Shown: positions 1 through 7,581 of the stretch, in pieces
Numbering within the stretch: the first letter of the stretch is position 1
Layout: each line of letters opens with the position of its first letter
Assembly (NCBI RefSeq): GCF_002224485.1
Contig: NZ_CP022463.1
Span: 3,229,716-3,293,715 of the forward strand
Length of the DNA stretch: 64,000 bases
Origin: Sinomonas sp. R1AF57
Lineage (GTDB): Bacteria; Actinomycetota; Actinomycetes; Actinomycetales; Micrococcaceae
Direction of reading: 5' to 3'
Notes under the pieces: model-generated
Told to the model about the DNA's origin: nothing
What the model saw: the letters and a program-made list of their open reading frames with translations, nothing else
Databases searched by the model: none
Made by a program: the position numbers and the translations under genes

Positions 1-1944
1 CTCGAGCCGTGGCGCCGGCTCCTCCCCCCGGTGGTGGTCACCCGTCAGGGCCACGAGGCCCCCGTCCAGGTCCACGTGCCGCACGGCAGCTCCGTGTCGG
101 TCTGGGTAACCGCTGAGGACGGCACCTCGTACACCGTGCGGCAGGTCGACGACTGGGAGGAGCCGCGCGCGGTCGACGGCGTGCTGACCGGCCGCGCCGT
201 CTTCCTCCTGCCGTCCGACCTCCCCCTGGGCTGGCACACCCTCCACGCGGACACGGACGGGCGGACCGCGTCGTCGGCCCTCGTGGTCACGCCGAGGCAG
301 CTCTCGACCACCCAGCAGCTGGCCGAGGGACGCCGCTGGGGCCTCATGGCGCAGCTGTACTCTGTTAGGTCGCGCCGCTCGTGGGGCATCGGCGACTTCG
401 GGGACCTCGCCGACCTCGCCGCGGTCGCAGGCGCGGAGGGGGCAGGCTTCGTCCTCGTGAACCCGCTCCACGCCGCGGAGCCGGTGCCCCCAATCCAGGA
501 TTCCCCCTACCTCCCGACGACCCGCCGCTTCGTCAACCCGCTCTACCTCCGGATCGAGGACATCCCCGAGTACGGCTACCTCAATCCGGAGGACCGGGCC
601 CACGTCGAAGAGCTCGCGCGCGAGCGCGCGGCGGCCAATTCCTCCTCGGGGCTCCTCGACCGAGACGCCACCTTCGCGGCGAAGCTGGCGGCGCTCGAGC
701 TCGTGTGGCATGTTCCGCGCAGCCCTGCCCGCGAGCAGGCCTACCGGCGGTTCCGCGACGGCGCGGGCCCGGGCCTGGACGACTTCGCGCTCTGGAGCGC
801 CCTCGCTGCCGCGCCCCAGGCGCACGACGCCGCGCCGAGCTGGCCGGCGCCCGGGAGCGCCGAGGCCGACCGCCTCAGGGAGCAGCTTGCGGACCGGGTG
901 GACTTCTACCGCTGGCTCCAGTGGCTCTGCGACGAGCAGCTCGAGGCAGCCCAGCGGACGGCGCAGGACTGCGGCATGGACCTCGGACTGATCCACGACC
1001 TCGCCGTGGGCGTGCGCCCGGACGGCGCCGACGCCTGGACCCTGTCCGGGACGCTCGCAGAGGGCGTCTCGGTGGGGGCGCCGCCGGACGTGTTCAACCA
1101 GCAGGGCCAGGACTGGAGTCAGCCCCCGTGGCACCCGGGGCGCCTCGCAGAGTCGGGCTACGCGCCGTACCGCGACATGCTGCGCACGATCCTCCGCCAT
1201 GCGGGCGGGGTCCGCGTGGACCACATCCTCGGGCTCTTCCGCCTGTGGTGGATCCCCGGGGGCGGCTCCCCCGGTGACGGCACGTACGTCTACTACGACC
1301 ATGAGGCCCTCGTGGGCATCCTCGCACTCGAAGCCCAGCGGGCGGGCGCCGTCGTGATCGGCGAGGACCTGGGCGTCTTCGAGCCGTGGGTGCGCGACTA
1401 CCTCGCCGAGCGGGGCATCTTCGGCACCTCGATCCTGTGGTTCGAGAACGACGCCGAGGGACGCCCCCTCGAGCCCGAGCGGTACCGGCAGCAGTGCCTG
1501 ACCAGCGTCAACACCCACGACCTCCCGCCCACGGCCGGCTACCTCGCGGGCGAGCATGTGCGGCTGCGCGAGTCGCTCGGCCTGCTCGAGCGGCCCCTGG
1601 AGGACGAGCTCGCGGCAGCGGCCGGCGAGCTCGAGGGCATGATGGCGCTCCTGCGCGAGCGGGGCCTCCTGCCGGAGGCCGGCAGCAGCGCGGACGAGCA
1701 GCGGACCATCGAGGCGCTCTACACGCTCACCACCCTGACGCCGTCGGCCCTCCTCGGCGTAGCACTCGTGGACGCCGTCGGCGACCGGCGCACCCAGAAC
1801 CAGCCCGGCACCCACCTCGAGCACCCGAACTGGCGGGTCCCCCTCACAGGCCACGACGGCGAAGCCATCCTCATCGAGGACCTCGCCGCGAACCCGCGCT
1901 TCGCGTCCCTCGTGTCGACGATCCGGGGAGCCCTCGGCGCCTGA
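1..1944 (+). CDS. malQ: 4-alpha-glucanotransferase (amylomaltase), 5' truncated by window edge
   Basis: GH77 enzyme that transfers alpha-1,4-glucan segments between maltooligosaccharides in cytoplasmic maltose/glycogen metabolism. The reading frame is open to base 1 without a stop, so the start lies upstream; 647 codons are visible, against roughly 700 for actinobacterial MalQ. Family motifs appear in order: an N-terminal beta-rich part, SWGIGDFGDL (substrate-binding region), RVDHILG (catalytic Asp nucleophile), GEDLG (acid/base Glu) and NTHDLP (third acidic residue). The GTG at position 31 is only an internal valine. The following ArsR gene has its own promoter, so malQ is probably not co-transcribed with it. 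Identification is firm. Confidence 0.93.
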   Translation, partial: LEPWRRLLPPVVVTRQGHEAPVQVHVPHGSSVSVWVTAEDGTSYTVRQVDDWEEPRAVDGVLTGRAVFLLPSDLPLGWHTLHADTDGRTASSALVVTPRQLSTTQQLAEGRRWGLMAQLYSVRSRRSWGIGDFGDLADLAAVAGAEGAGFVLVNPLHAAEPVPPIQDSPYLPTTRRFVNPLYLRIEDIPEYGYLNPEDRAHVEELARERAAANSSSGLLDRDATFAAKLAALELVWHVPRSPAREQAYRRFRDGAGPGLDDFALWSALAAAPQAHDAAPSWPAPGSAEADRLREQLADRVDFYRWLQWLCDEQLEAAQRTAQDCGMDLGLIHDLAVGVRPDGADAWTLSGTLAEGVSVGAPPDVFNQQGQDWSQPPWHPGRLAESGYAPYRDMLRTILRHAGGVRVDHILGLFRLWWIPGGGSPGDGTYVYYDHEALVGILALEAQRAGAVVIGEDLGVFEPWVRDYLAERGIFGTSILWFENDAEGRPLEPERYRQQCLTSVNTHDLPPTAGYLAGEHVRLRESLGLLERPLEDELAAAAGELEGMMALLRERGLLPEAGSSADEQRTIEALYTLTTLTPSALLGVALVDAVGDRRTQNQPGTHLEHPNWRVPLTGHDGEAILIEDLAANPRFASLVSTIRGALGA

Positions 1945-1988
1945 CCCTGCACGCGCCAGCGAGGTGGAGGCCCGCGCCGCTGGCGTGG

Positions 1989-2012
1989 GATAATCTGCGC
2001 ATGAATGCAGAT
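1989..2012 (+). promoter_or_regulatory. Leaderless promoter with overlapping inverted-repeat operator of the arsR-type gene
   Basis: GATAAT at 1989-1994 is a good -10 hexamer ending 6 nt before the ATG at 2001, which implies a leaderless transcript. A perfect 6-8-6 inverted repeat (ATCTGC at 1993-1998, GCAGAT at 2007-2012) overlaps the -10 and the start codon. This is the placement expected of an autoregulatory ArsR/SmtB operator. No convincing -35 is visible. Confidence 0.6.
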
Positions 2013-2363
2013 AAGAAGATGTGCGGATTGGACGTGGACAGCGGCTACGTCGAGCTTGCCGTCGAGGTCTTCTCGATGCTCGCTGACGCGACGCGCATCC
2101 GCATCATCCTCGCCCTGCGCGAGGGCGAGCACAGCGTCAACGATCTCGCCGAGGCCGTCGGCAAGTCCCCCGCCGCCGTCTCACAGCACCTCGCCAAGAT
2201 GCGCCTCGCCCGGATCGTCGCCACGCGCCAGATGGGTACCCGCGTCTTCTACCGCCTCGAGAACGAGCACGCGAGCAAGCTCGTCACCGACGCGATCTTC
2301 CAGGCCGAGCACGCCCTCGAGGCCAACCCCCGCCACCACCACGGAGAGAAGGCCGGCGCATGA
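2001..2363 (+). CDS. ArsR/SmtB-family metal-responsive repressor
   Basis: A 120-residue winged-helix repressor; metal binding is expected to release it from DNA and derepress the coupled exporter. The helix-turn-helix spans about residues 46-67 (SVNDLAEAVGKSPAAVSQHL). The last helix carries H90 and H104, the positions of two ligands of the alpha-5 metal site of CzrA/NmtR-type sensors. The two partner positions read N88 and Q101 instead of the usual acidic/His residues, so the site may be altered, with nearby Glu residues or the C-terminal HHH (112-114) contributing. C8 near the N-terminus is another possible ligand. The start is set by the GATAAT box 6 nt upstream. The stop overlaps the start of the downstream CDF exporter (ATGA), so the two are translationally coupled. 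The metal cannot be assigned from sequence alone; zinc is favoured by the partner. Confidence 0.9.
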   Translation: MNADKKMCGLDVDSGYVELAVEVFSMLADATRIRIILALREGEHSVNDLAEAVGKSPAAVSQHLAKMRLARIVATRQMGTRVFYRLENEHASKLVTDAIFQAEHALEANPRHHHGEKAGA

Positions 2364-3415
2364 GCGCGCAGCACGAGCACACCCACGCCCACACGCACGA
2401 CGGCGGCCATCACCACGCGCACGACGGCCACCACCATGAGGACCACCACCACGGGCACGCGGGGCACGATCATGACCACGGCCACGGCGTCCTGGGTGCG
2501 CTCAAGGAGTTCTTCGTCCCGCACACCCACGACTCGTCCGATTCGATCGACGACGCGCTCGAGGCCAGCACCGAGGGCGTGCGGGCGCTCAAGATCAGCC
2601 TCGTCGCGCTCCTGGCCACGACCGTGCTGCAGTTCGCGGTCGTCCTCGTCAGCGGGTCCGTGGCCCTGCTCGCGGACACGGTCCACAACTTCTCGGACGC
2701 ACTGACGGCGCTGCCCCTCTGGGTGGCGTTCCTCCTGGCCCGCCGTCCCGCGACCAGCAGGTACACCTACGGCCTCGGCAAGGCCGAGGACCTCGCCGGC
2801 CTGTTCATCATCGTCGTCGTCGCGCTGTCCGCAATCGTGGCGGCATGGCAGTCGATCGACCGCCTCCTCCACCCCCAGCCGCTGGCGAACCTGTGGTGGG
2901 TCATGGCCGCCGGAGTGATCGGCTTCGCGGGCAACGAGGCGGTGGCCATGTACCGGATCAGCGTGGGGCGTCGCATCGGCTCGGCGGCCCTCGTGGCGGA
3001 CGGCGTGCACGCCCGCACGGACGGGTTCACCTCGCTCGCCGTCGTGCTCGGCGCGGCAGGCGTCATGCTGGGCTTCCCGCTCGCCGACCCGATCGTGGGC
3101 CTGGCCATCAGCGCCGCGATCTTCGTGCTGCTGTGGGGCACCGTCAAGAGCCTCGGGCGGCGGCTGCTCGACGGCGTCGAGCCCGCTCTGGTGCACCGCG
3201 CCGAGCACGCGCTCGGGCACACGCCCGGCGTCCTCGCCGTCGACCGCGTGCAGCTGCGGTGGATCGGCCATCGGCTCCACGGCTCGGCCCAGGTCCGGGT
3301 GGCCGCGGCGACCACGGTGGCGAGTGCCGACGTCGTGCGCCGCGATGCTGCGGAGCGCCTGGGCCGGGCGCTGCCGAACGTCGAGGAGATCACGGTGACC
3401 ACCACGGCGCGCTGA
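2360..3415 (+). CDS. Cation diffusion facilitator family metal exporter, His-rich N-terminus
   Basis: A 351-residue CDF (ZitB/CzcD-like) proton-coupled efflux transporter of the cell membrane. The first 43 residues are extremely His/Asp-rich, a probable cytoplasmic metal-capture tail. Six hydrophobic segments follow from about residue 76 to 260. The two transport-site motifs are both HxxxD: H109/D113 in TM2 (VHNFSD) and H217/D221 in TM5 (VHARTD). In this family His in the TM2 site favours Zn over Cd. The soluble C-terminal CDF domain spans about 265-351. It overlaps the ArsR gene by 4 bp and should share its leaderless promoter. Zn/Cd/Co/Ni efflux is established for the family; zinc is my inference. 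Confidence 0.92.
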   Translation: MSAQHEHTHAHTHDGGHHHAHDGHHHEDHHHGHAGHDHDHGHGVLGALKEFFVPHTHDSSDSIDDALEASTEGVRALKISLVALLATTVLQFAVVLVSGSVALLADTVHNFSDALTALPLWVAFLLARRPATSRYTYGLGKAEDLAGLFIIVVVALSAIVAAWQSIDRLLHPQPLANLWWVMAAGVIGFAGNEAVAMYRISVGRRIGSAALVADGVHARTDGFTSLAVVLGAAGVMLGFPLADPIVGLAISAAIFVLLWGTVKSLGRRLLDGVEPALVHRAEHALGHTPGVLAVDRVQLRWIGHRLHGSAQVRVAAATTVASADVVRRDAAERLGRALPNVEEITVTTTAR

Positions 3416-3479
3416 GGGCAGTGACTCGGGGGTGCGGCGCGGATACGCTGGTGGTCTCCAGATCCTTTCGGGAGGCCCA

Positions 3480-5135
3480 GTGTCCTCTAGCCCACCCCCT
3501 CCCGAGGCCCCTTCAGTGTCGCCGGGCCAGGTGCGCGGTGTCATGACGGGCCTCATGCTCGGCATGTTCCTCGCCTCGCTCGACCAGACGATCGTGGCGA
3601 CCTCGATCTACACCGTGGCCAACGACCTCGACGGGCTGAGCCTGCAGGCGTGGGCCACCACCGCGTACCTCATCACCTCGACGGTGAGCACCCCGCTGTA
3701 CGGCAAGCTCTCGGACATCTTCGGACGGCGGCCGCTCTACCTGGTCGCCATCGCGGTCTTCCTGGCCGGCTCCCTGTACGCCGGCTCGGTGCACTCGATG
3801 GCGGAGCTCGCCGTCGCCCGCGGAATCCAGGGCCTCGGCGCGGGCGGCCTCATGGCCTTGGCGCTGGCAATCATCGGGGACATCGTCCCGCTGGCTGACC
3901 GCGCGAAGTTCCAGGGCTACTTCATGTCGGTATTCGGGGTCTCCTCCGTGCTCGGCCCCGTGATCGGCGGAGCCTTCGCAGGGGCGGACCAGATCCTCTG
4001 GATCACCGGCTGGCGGTGGGTGTTCTTCGTGAACGTCCCGGTGGGCCTCGCCGCCCTCGTCACCGTCTTCCTCTTCCTCCACCTGCCTGCCCGCTCCGAG
4101 CGCCAGCGCATCGACTACCTCGGGGCCGCGACGATCACCGCGGGCCTCGTGCCCCTGCTCCTCGTCGCCGAGCAGGGCAGGGGCTGGGGGTGGACGTCCG
4201 CCTCATCGATCACCTGCTACGGCATCGGCGCCGCGGGGCTCGCCCTGTTCGTCCTCGTCGAGAGGCGCGCGGGCGATTACGCCCTCATCCCGCTGCGCCT
4301 GTTCTCGAGCCGCCAGTTCACGCTATCGGCGCTGCTGAACTTCCTCATCGGCGTCGGCATGTTCGGCGCCATCGCAATGCTGCCGATGTACCTCCAGCTG
4401 GTCCAGGGCCTCACGCCCACACAGGCCGGGCTGCTCATGATCACGTTCACGCTCGGGATCATGTCGGCCTCGATCATCGCCGGACGGACGATCTCCGCCA
4501 CGGGCATCTTCAAGGTCTTCCCCATGGTCGGCACCCTCCTGCTCACGGGCGCCTCCGCGACCATGGGCATCGTGCTCACCGTCGACTCCCCGCTGTGGGT
4601 GCCGGCTGTCGTCGCGGTGTTCTTCGGCATGGGCCTGGGCTGCTGCATGCAGCCCCTCGTGCTCGCCATGCAGACCGCTGTGCCCCTGAAGGACATGGGC
4701 GTGGGAACTTCGACGGCGGCCTTCTTCCGCTCGATGGGCGGCGCCGTGGGGACGGCCGTCTTCATCTCGATGCTCTTCAGCCTCGCCGCGGACAAGGTCG
4801 GCGACGCGCTCAAGGCCGCAGCCTCCCGCCCCGAGTTCAGCCAAGCGCTCCGGGACCCGTCGGTGCGGACGGACCCGGCCAACCGCCAGCTCTTCGACCT
4901 CTTCCAGGGAGCCTCCGGCGGCCTGAGCACCGACAGCCTCAATGACACGAGCTGGCTCCGGAACGCGGACGCCGTGCTCACCCACCCGATCAAGGACGGA
5001 TTCTCCCAGGCGGTCGACGGCGTGATGCTCACCGCCGGCGCGCTCATGGTCGTCGCGTTCCTGGTCACCCTCGCACTGCCGAATGTGAGGTTGCAGGATC
5101 CGAAGGCCGCCATGAGGCGGGCGCCTGCGGAATAG
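3480..5135 (+). CDS. MFS multidrug exporter, DHA2 (14-TM, EmrB/QacA-like) family
   Basis: A proton-motive drug/metabolite exporter of 551 residues. The segment LASLDQTIVATS after TM1 and the loop GRRPLYL after TM2 are typical DHA2 motifs, and about 14 hydrophobic segments can be followed. The frame is open from 3432, but GTG at 3480 is chosen because GGGAGG at 3470-3475 lies just before it and the preceding in-frame residues look non-native. TACGCT at 3443-3448 could be the -10. The C-terminal 80 residues contain a long periplasmic loop before the last TM. Substrate unknown; no regulator is adjacent. Confidence 0.88.
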   Translation: MSSSPPPPEAPSVSPGQVRGVMTGLMLGMFLASLDQTIVATSIYTVANDLDGLSLQAWATTAYLITSTVSTPLYGKLSDIFGRRPLYLVAIAVFLAGSLYAGSVHSMAELAVARGIQGLGAGGLMALALAIIGDIVPLADRAKFQGYFMSVFGVSSVLGPVIGGAFAGADQILWITGWRWVFFVNVPVGLAALVTVFLFLHLPARSERQRIDYLGAATITAGLVPLLLVAEQGRGWGWTSASSITCYGIGAAGLALFVLVERRAGDYALIPLRLFSSRQFTLSALLNFLIGVGMFGAIAMLPMYLQLVQGLTPTQAGLLMITFTLGIMSASIIAGRTISATGIFKVFPMVGTLLLTGASATMGIVLTVDSPLWVPAVVAVFFGMGLGCCMQPLVLAMQTAVPLKDMGVGTSTAAFFRSMGGAVGTAVFISMLFSLAADKVGDALKAAASRPEFSQALRDPSVRTDPANRQLFDLFQGASGGLSTDSLNDTSWLRNADAVLTHPIKDGFSQAVDGVMLTAGALMVVAFLVTLALPNVRLQDPKAAMRRAPAE

Positions 5136-5144
5136 GGAACGCCG

Positions 5145-5363
5145 TCAGGCCAGTCGCTGCTGCGTGACGCCGAAGGGGACGCTCTCGTCGAGCGCGACGG
5201 TGAACTCCCCGGCGGCCTCGCGCGTGACGAGGATGCCGCAGCACGGGTTCGCCGCGGCGCGCTCCTGGAGCGTTCCGATCGCACTGCCCAGCGCCGAGTC
5301 GAGCTCGTGCGCCGAGTCGACGACGACCCTGAGCGCGTGGTGCTGGTGGCTTGCGTAGGACAT
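5145..5363 (-). CDS. Small hypothetical protein (72 aa)
   Basis: I do not recognise the family. The 72-residue product is soluble, with a His-rich start (SHQHHALRVVVDS) and a Cys pair (NPCCGILVTRE, residues 40-48) that could bind metal or be redox active. GAGGAG lies about 6 nt before the ATG. It is convergent with the DHA2 exporter (9 bp between stops) and divergent from cycA. The codon pattern is native and the frame holds no low-complexity Arg/Pro runs, which supports a real gene. Confidence 0.65.
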   Translation of the reverse strand: MSYASHQHHALRVVVDSAHELDSALGSAIGTLQERAAANPCCGILVTREAAGEFTVALDESVPFGVTQQRLA

Positions 5364-5413
5364 GGTGACTCCTCAGTACTTCCGTATCTGCCCGAAAACG
5401 GTACCGGGCAAGG

Positions 5414-5537
5414 ATTTGTCAGACAAATGCACGAAAGATGCGGCGCGCCGAGTAATGCGACATTTGTCGCAGGTTAGGTGTGACGATCAAGACACTCTGT
5501 ATGGTCAAGAGCACACTGGGATGGCTGTACGCTGGAA
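5414..5537 (+). promoter_or_regulatory. cycA control region: two palindromes and a -10 box
   Basis: A relatively AT-rich stretch between divergent genes. ATTTGTC-A-GACAAAT at 5414-5428 is a perfect 7-1-7 palindrome. GCGAC-ATTT-GTCGC at 5457-5470 contains GACATTTGTC (5459-5468). TACGCTGGAA at 5528-5537 provides a -10 (TACGCT) identical in context to the one before ald at 8934-8943. GACATTTGTC recurs as its reverse complement at 8837-8846 beside the PucR gene, which suggests PucR binding. Confidence 0.6.
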
Positions 5538-5591
5538 TGGCCCTGTTAGGGGCATCACATTGATGGCAAACACTGCGAAGGTCTGCGCACT

Positions 5592-7058
5592 ATGACTACG
5601 CCTAACGTCCCGGGGGCCCCGACCGGCTCAACGTCGAGCCACGCCGACGAGCCCCACCTCTCACGCGGACTGTCCAACCGCCACATCCAGCTGCTCGCAA
5701 TCGGCGGTGCCATCGGCACCGGCCTGTTCATGGGTTCCGGCAAGACCATCTCGGTGGCCGGCCCCTCGGTGATCTTCGTCTACATGATCATCGGCTTCAT
5801 GCTCTTCTTCGTCATGAGGGCCATGGGCGAGCTCCTCCTGAGCAACCTCAACTACAAGTCGTTCTCCGACTTCGCGGGCGACCTGCTGGGCCCCTGGGCC
5901 AGCTTCTTCACCGGCTGGACCTATTGGTTCTGCTGGGTGGTCACGGGTGTCGCCGACGTCGTCGCGATCGCCGGCTACGCGAACGAGCTGTGGCCGGGCA
6001 TCCCGCTGTGGATCCCCGGCATCGCCACGATCCTCATCCTGCTGGCCCTCAACCTCCCCACCGTCAAGGCGTTCGGCGAGGTTGAGTTCTGGTTCGCCCT
6101 GATCAAGATCGTCGCGATCATCGCGCTCATCGTCACGGGCCTCTACATGATCTTCACGGGCTTCTCCTCGAGCGCCGGCACGGCCTCGTTCACGAACCTG
6201 TGGCAGCACGGCGGCTTCTTCCCCAAGGAGTTCATGGGCTTCGTCGCGGGCTTCCAGATCGCCGTCTTCGCCTTCGTCGGCATCGAGCTCGTCGGCACCG
6301 CCGCCGCAGAGACCAAGAACCCGGAGCGCAACCTCCCCCGCGCCATCAACGCGATCCCCGTCCGCGTGGGCCTCTTCTACGTCGGCGCGCTCGTGATCCT
6401 CATGTCGGTCACCCCCTGGATGGAGTTCAAGGCCGGCCACTCGCCGTTCATCGGGATGTTCTCCCTCGCGGGCCTCGGTGCCGCGGCGACCCTCGTCAAC
6501 CTCGTGGTCCTCACCTCGGCCATGTCCAGCGCCAACTCCGGCATCTACTCGACCTCGCGCATGGTGTTCGGCCTCGCGATGGAGGGCGACGCGCCGTCGG
6601 TCTTCGGCAAGCTCTCCTCCCGCAAGGTGCCCCAGAACGCGCTGTTCCTCTCGTGCGTGCTGCTGCTCTCCGGCGTCGTGCTCCTCTACGCGGGCAAGAG
6701 CATCGGCGAGGCGTTCGACATGGTGACCACGGTCTCGGCGGTCTGCTTCATGTTCGTGTGGTCGATGATCCTCGTGAGCTACCTCGTCTTCCTCAAGCGC
6801 CGCCCCGAGCTCCACGCGGCATCGAAGTACAAGATGCCCGGCGGCCGCGTCATGGTCTGGGCTGTGTTCGCCTTCTTCGCCTTCCTCGTCTGGGCCCTAA
6901 CCACCCAGCCGGACACGCTCACCGCGCTGCTCGTGACTCCGGTCTGGTTCATCGTCCTCGGCATCGCGTGGCAGTTCGTGAAGAAGTCCCCGGTCCACCA
7001 GGCACGCATCGCGAACCACGCGGAGACCCTGCACGAGGAGGCCAAGGTCAACGCCTGA
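5592..7058 (+). CDS. cycA: D-serine/D-alanine/glycine (L-alanine) permease
   Basis: An APC-superfamily amino-acid/proton symporter of 488 residues with 12 TM segments. It follows E. coli CycA closely as I remember it: NRHIQLLAIGGAIGTGLFMG at the unwound TM1 (about residues 29-48), FMLFFVMRAMGELLLSNL, and AVFAFVGIELVGT in TM6. It imports alanine, glycine and D-serine. Its control region shares palindromes with the pucR-ald region 3 kb downstream, so it is probably the uptake arm of an alanine-use regulon. AAGG lies about 10 nt before the ATG. A strong hairpin follows the gene. Identification firm. Confidence 0.93.
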   Translation: MTTPNVPGAPTGSTSSHADEPHLSRGLSNRHIQLLAIGGAIGTGLFMGSGKTISVAGPSVIFVYMIIGFMLFFVMRAMGELLLSNLNYKSFSDFAGDLLGPWASFFTGWTYWFCWVVTGVADVVAIAGYANELWPGIPLWIPGIATILILLALNLPTVKAFGEVEFWFALIKIVAIIALIVTGLYMIFTGFSSSAGTASFTNLWQHGGFFPKEFMGFVAGFQIAVFAFVGIELVGTAAAETKNPERNLPRAINAIPVRVGLFYVGALVILMSVTPWMEFKAGHSPFIGMFSLAGLGAAATLVNLVVLTSAMSSANSGIYSTSRMVFGLAMEGDAPSVFGKLSSRKVPQNALFLSCVLLLSGVVLLYAGKSIGEAFDMVTTVSAVCFMFVWSMILVSYLVFLKRRPELHAASKYKMPGGRVMVWAVFAFFAFLVWALTTQPDTLTALLVTPVWFIVLGIAWQFVKKSPVHQARIANHAETLHEEAKVNA

Positions 7059-7078
7059 CCTTCCTTCCTCACGGACCC

Positions 7079-7124
7079 ACGACGGCGGGTGCGCGGCTCA
7101 CACGGGCCGCGCACCCGCCGTCGT
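7079..7124 (+). terminator. Strong hairpin after cycA
   Basis: A perfect 19-bp stem (7079-7097 with 7106-7124, core GACGGCGGGTGCGCGGC) with an 8-nt loop begins about 20 nt after the cycA stop. There is no U-tract, as is usual for terminators in GC-rich actinobacteria. Confidence 0.7.
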
Positions 7125-7151
7125 ACGTCTGCGTGGCGCACGGCCCGCCGC

Positions 7152-7157
7152 TACGCT
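7152..7157 (+). promoter_or_regulatory. -10 box of leaderless HTH gene
   Basis: TACGCT ends 7 nt before the ATG at 7165, leaving no room for a ribosome-binding site; a leaderless start is inferred. Confidence 0.55.
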
Positions 7158-7164
7158 TGGGCGC

Positions 7165-7560
7165 ATGAGCCGATTCGCCCCGCGCACCACACCGGCCCTC
7201 GAGCCCGACGACGCAGCCCGCCTGGCGGAGGCGCTCGAGGCGAAGGACGTGGCGGTGTTCGTGGACGGGACCGCGCACCGGCTGACGGGCGCCGCCGACG
7301 AGGCCGTCCGCGACCTCCTGGCCCGGCTCGCCCGCGGGGAGGCCGTGACCGTCACCAGCGCCGACGACGTCCTGACAGTGGCGCAGGCGGCCGAGCTGGC
7401 CGGGATCAGCCACTCGTACGTGCGCAAGCTGACGACCAACGGCACCTGGCCGGTCGAGTACCGCGGCACCCACCGGCGGATCAAGCGCGAGGACGTGCTC
7501 GCGTGGGTGGCGGCCCAGAAGACGTCGGAGGGACGTGACTCCTCGGCAGCAGGGACGTGA
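7165..7560 (+). CDS. Excisionase/MerR-type helix-turn-helix DNA-binding protein
   Basis: A 131-residue protein. The N-terminal half (1-62) looks like a small alpha/beta domain seen in antitoxin-like proteins. The C-terminal half carries an excisionase-type HTH (about 68-117) with the typical order VAQAAELAGISHSYVRKL and a winged RGTHRRIKREDVLAW. Proteins of this build often pair with a PIN-domain toxin, but the next gene is the convergent PucR regulator, so this copy is an orphan. The last codons lie inside a 17-bp direct repeat (AGGGACGTGACTCCTCG at 7529 and 7551). Targets unknown. Confidence 0.8.
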   Translation: MSRFAPRTTPALEPDDAARLAEALEAKDVAVFVDGTAHRLTGAADEAVRDLLARLARGEAVTVTSADDVLTVAQAAELAGISHSYVRKLTTNGTWPVEYRGTHRRIKREDVLAWVAAQKTSEGRDSSAAGT

Positions 7561-7567
7561 CTCCTCG
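7529..7567 (+). repeat. Two 17-bp direct repeats at gene end
   Basis: AGGGACGTGACTCCTCG occurs at 7529-7545 and again at 7551-7567, 22 bp apart, straddling the stop codon of the HTH gene. The core GGACGTGAC recurs in the hairpin elements near 10.2, 10.9 and 51.5 kb. Confidence 0.7.
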
Positions 7568-7581
7568 CGGGCGCGGGACGG

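Noticed and set aside
5362..5595. 77-codon plus-strand frame in the cycA upstream region
   Set aside because: It contains both palindromes and the -10 of cycA and has no coding character; treated as regulatory DNA.
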